Below the pieces are notes generated by a model. The model searched no databases. It saw only the letters and a list, made by a program, of their open reading frames with translations, and was not told where the DNA came from. A stretch of 7,648 nt of DNA. It comes from Bacteroidales bacterium. Its GTDB lineage: Bacteria > Bacteroidota > Bacteroidia > Bacteroidales > UBA932. The stretch lies in assembly GCA_016295245.1 (NCBI GenBank), contig JAEDLO010000076.1:1-7648 (forward strand), written 5' to 3'. This document shows, one piece after another, positions 6,972 to 7,648 of this stretch (position 1 is its first letter; each line of letters begins with the position of its first letter). The translations under genes were made by a program, and so were the position numbers.

Positions 6972-7106
6972 CCTCGACCCACGGAGCCTCAGGCCTTGAC
7001 CATCTAAGCCTCAGACCGCGCCAACGAAGCCTCGTCCCCGGCTGTCCAGGCCACAGCCTGCGCCACGAAGCCTCGTCTCCGGCCATCCAGGCCACAGGCT
7101 CAACTA
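6970..7106 (+). repeat. Imperfect tandem repeats of about 41 nt after the GH3 stop
   Basis: Three units begin with AGCCTC at 6985 (43 nt), 7028 (41 nt) and 7069 (about 38 nt). The last two are the closest, sharing CGAAGCCTCGT at 7025-7035 and 7066-7076 and CCAGGCCACAG further on. An AGCCTC also overlaps the GH3 stop at 6970, and another occurs mid-unit at 7007, which suggests an older period of about 21 nt. The array forms most of the 3' untranslated region between the GH3 stop and the terminator. No function can be assigned. Confidence 0.65.
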
Positions 7107-7111
7107 TCCAT

Positions 7112-7169
7112 ACTGCGGACCCGACCTCAGCAGCAATACCGCTGCCTGTCGCCGGGCCCGCGGTTTTTT
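7112..7169 (+). terminator. Intrinsic terminator of the GH3 transcript
   Basis: A long hairpin closes with ACTGCGG (7112-7118) paired to CCGCGGT (7158-7164, one T-G wobble). It continues with CCC/GGG, has small bulges, and ends in an apical stem GCAGC (7130-7134) with GCTGC (7141-7145) around a 6-nt loop. Six T residues follow (7164-7169). It lies 140 nt after the GH3 stop with the tandem repeats between. It is the most convincing classical terminator in the window. Confidence 0.75.
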
Positions 7170-7280
7170 CGTCACACCCCTGGGATTCGTTACAACCATC
7201 CATCTCACTCACGTCCGTTTCCTCCCAACCACTCTGTCCGTCCGCCATCTGCAGACTGGCTGGCGAAACATAGTCGCCGT

Positions 7281-7370
7281 GGTGACAACCGCCGCGAGGA
7301 GAGCCTTTAGCGAGCTCCCCGCAGCGGCGAGTTGTAGCCGCCGAGCCGCGTAAATCGAGGCGGCGTCACC
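7281..7370 (+). other. Structured element with nested inverted repeats, possible RNA or palindromic repeat
   Basis: The ends GGTGAC (7281-7286) and GTCACC (7365-7370) are perfectly complementary. Inside are two hairpins. In the first, ACAACCGCCGC (7285-7295) pairs with 7324-7335, 11 bp with one bulged A, with a possible inner GGAG/CTCC. In the second, GCCGCC (7337-7342) pairs with GGCGGC (7359-7364). The closing stem shares two bases with the first hairpin, so the fold would be a tight three-way junction. Alternative pairings also exist between the same blocks. It may be a non-coding RNA, a cis-regulatory leader for a gene beyond the window, or a dispersed palindromic repeat. Strand is given as + only by convention. 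Confidence 0.45.
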
Positions 7371-7434
7371 ATTCAACCCTCAATTCCCCTCCAAATCTCC
7401 ACTCTCCATCCTCTGTCCCCATCTCGTGTCAAAC

Positions 7435-7490
7435 ACCTGCGCGGGTAACCCCCTTCAGAAGCACCTCTGGGGCACCCTCGGTGCGCAGGT
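7435..7490 (+). repeat. 56-nt palindromic element, copy 1
   Basis: The element begins ACCTGCGC and ends GCGCAGGT, an 8-bp perfect terminal inverted repeat. Further inward GGGT (7443-7446) pairs with ACCC, and CCCC with GGGG, separated by a small AA/C internal loop. A TCGGT bulge lies on the right side only. The tip contains CTTCAGAAG, itself able to fold. Copy 2 has the same length and layout. Confidence 0.7.
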
Positions 7491-7560
7491 AATTGACATG
7501 AAGCACAGCCACCCCTCTCAGACATAGCTCAGGTTGACCCTCTCGAGAGTTTTGTCATTC

Positions 7561-7616
7561 ACCTGCGCGGGTAACCCTGCTCAGAAGTACCTGTGAGGCA
7601 TCCTGGGTGCGCAGGT
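7561..7616 (+). repeat. 56-nt palindromic element, copy 2
   Basis: Exactly as long as copy 1 and starting 126 nt after it, with the same ACCTGCGC/GCGCAGGT ends, GGGTAACCC left arm and CAGAAG in the tip. The right arm differs: GGCATCC instead of GGGGCACCC. This keeps the GGGT pairing through one G-T wobble, so the fold survives although the sequence has diverged. Confidence 0.7.
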
Positions 7617-7633
7617 GAGACCATTAAGCCCTC

Positions 7634-7648
7634 ACCTGCGCGGTTGAC
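7634..7648 (+). repeat. Palindromic element, copy 3 (cut by the window edge)
   Basis: ACCTGCGCGG at 7634-7643 repeats the left end of copies 1 and 2, including the preceding C, after a spacer of only 17 nt. It then diverges (TTGAC instead of GTAACCC), and the right arm lies outside the window. Confidence 0.5.

Larger units (their letters stand above)
6972..7648. other. 677-nt gene-free region rich in repeats and structures
   Basis: I find no supportable protein or tRNA gene here. In order it holds the tandem repeats after GH3, a terminator hairpin (7112-7169), a C-rich stretch with nothing recognisable (7170-7242), a small hairpin CGCCA/TGGCG (7243-7247 with 7261-7265), the multi-block structured element (7281-7370), a G-poor tract with 28 C and 3 G in 63 nt (7371-7433), and the palindromic repeat array to the window end. 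Open frames exist only because the region is GC-rich, and they cross the terminator and repeats. Confidence 0.6.

Noticed and set aside
6832..7248. Minus-strand open frame of 138 codons over the GH3 end and the tandem repeats
   Set aside because: It is antisense to the GH3 C-terminus, crosses the terminator and repeats, and is low-complexity (Gly, Arg, Trp). No family is recognisable.
7008..7310. One hundred stop-free codons in the GH3 frame after its stop
   Set aside because: Two stops (TAG 6969-6971 and TAA 7005-7007) separate it from GH3. I see no ATG, GTG or TTG start in frame, and it crosses a strong terminator. It is explained by GC-rich repeats.
7435..7648. CRISPR array
   Set aside because: The repeats are 56 nt and imperfect, spacers are 70 and 17 nt, and no cas gene is present.
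7435..7648. Integron attC sites
   Set aside because: The elements are palindromic with variable tips, but the left and right ends do not match the RYYYAAC/GTTRRRY core pair, and no cassette genes lie between them.

Overview
The window looks like a chromosomal segment of a Bacteroidota bacterium, most likely a fairly GC-rich member of the Bacteroidales. Four things support this. None of the starts has a convincing Shine-Dalgarno sequence and most follow A/T-rich leaders. A perfect TAnnTTTG -7 promoter element lies just upstream of the aminopeptidase start. A DUF1573 protein and a lipoprotein-type GH3 glycosidase with a PA14 insert are typical of the phylum. The protein sequences also read like Bacteroidales versions of their families. 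The exact genus cannot be read from the window.

Layout. Positions 1-255 (minus) hold the N-terminal third of an inositol monophosphatase family protein that runs off the left edge. A 55-nt divergent promoter region separates it from a plus-strand cluster: an M24 aminopeptidase P (311-1717), a FabG-type 3-oxoacyl-ACP reductase (1733-2470) and a ComF-family phosphoribosyltransferase (2473-3222). Gaps of 15 and 2 nt suggest one transcript. A 100-nt AT-rich gap (23 G/C) with a possible promoter leads into a second unit: an exported DUF1573 protein (3323-4354) and, 4 nt later, a GH3 beta-glycosidase lipoprotein (4359-6971). The first unit is housekeeping (peptide turnover, lipid synthesis, a PRTase-fold protein). 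The second is envelope-directed and probably degrades plant or host glycans.

The last 677 nt (6972-7648) contain no supportable gene but are dense in structure: imperfect tandem repeats of about 41 nt starting at the GH3 stop codon, a long hairpin with a T6 tract that is a good terminator, a roughly 90-nt element with four mutually complementary GC-rich blocks, a C-rich G-poor tract, and an array of 56-nt palindromic elements (two complete, one cut by the window edge).

The most notable regulatory signal is inside a gene. A perfect 10-bp inverted repeat followed by eight T residues lies within the signal-peptide codons of the DUF1573 gene. This is the layout of an intrinsic terminator or attenuator, and it could control the DUF1573-GH3 unit. 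I did not find a complete new multi-gene system. The candidates for something undescribed are this intragenic terminator and the structured repeats in the 3' tail.
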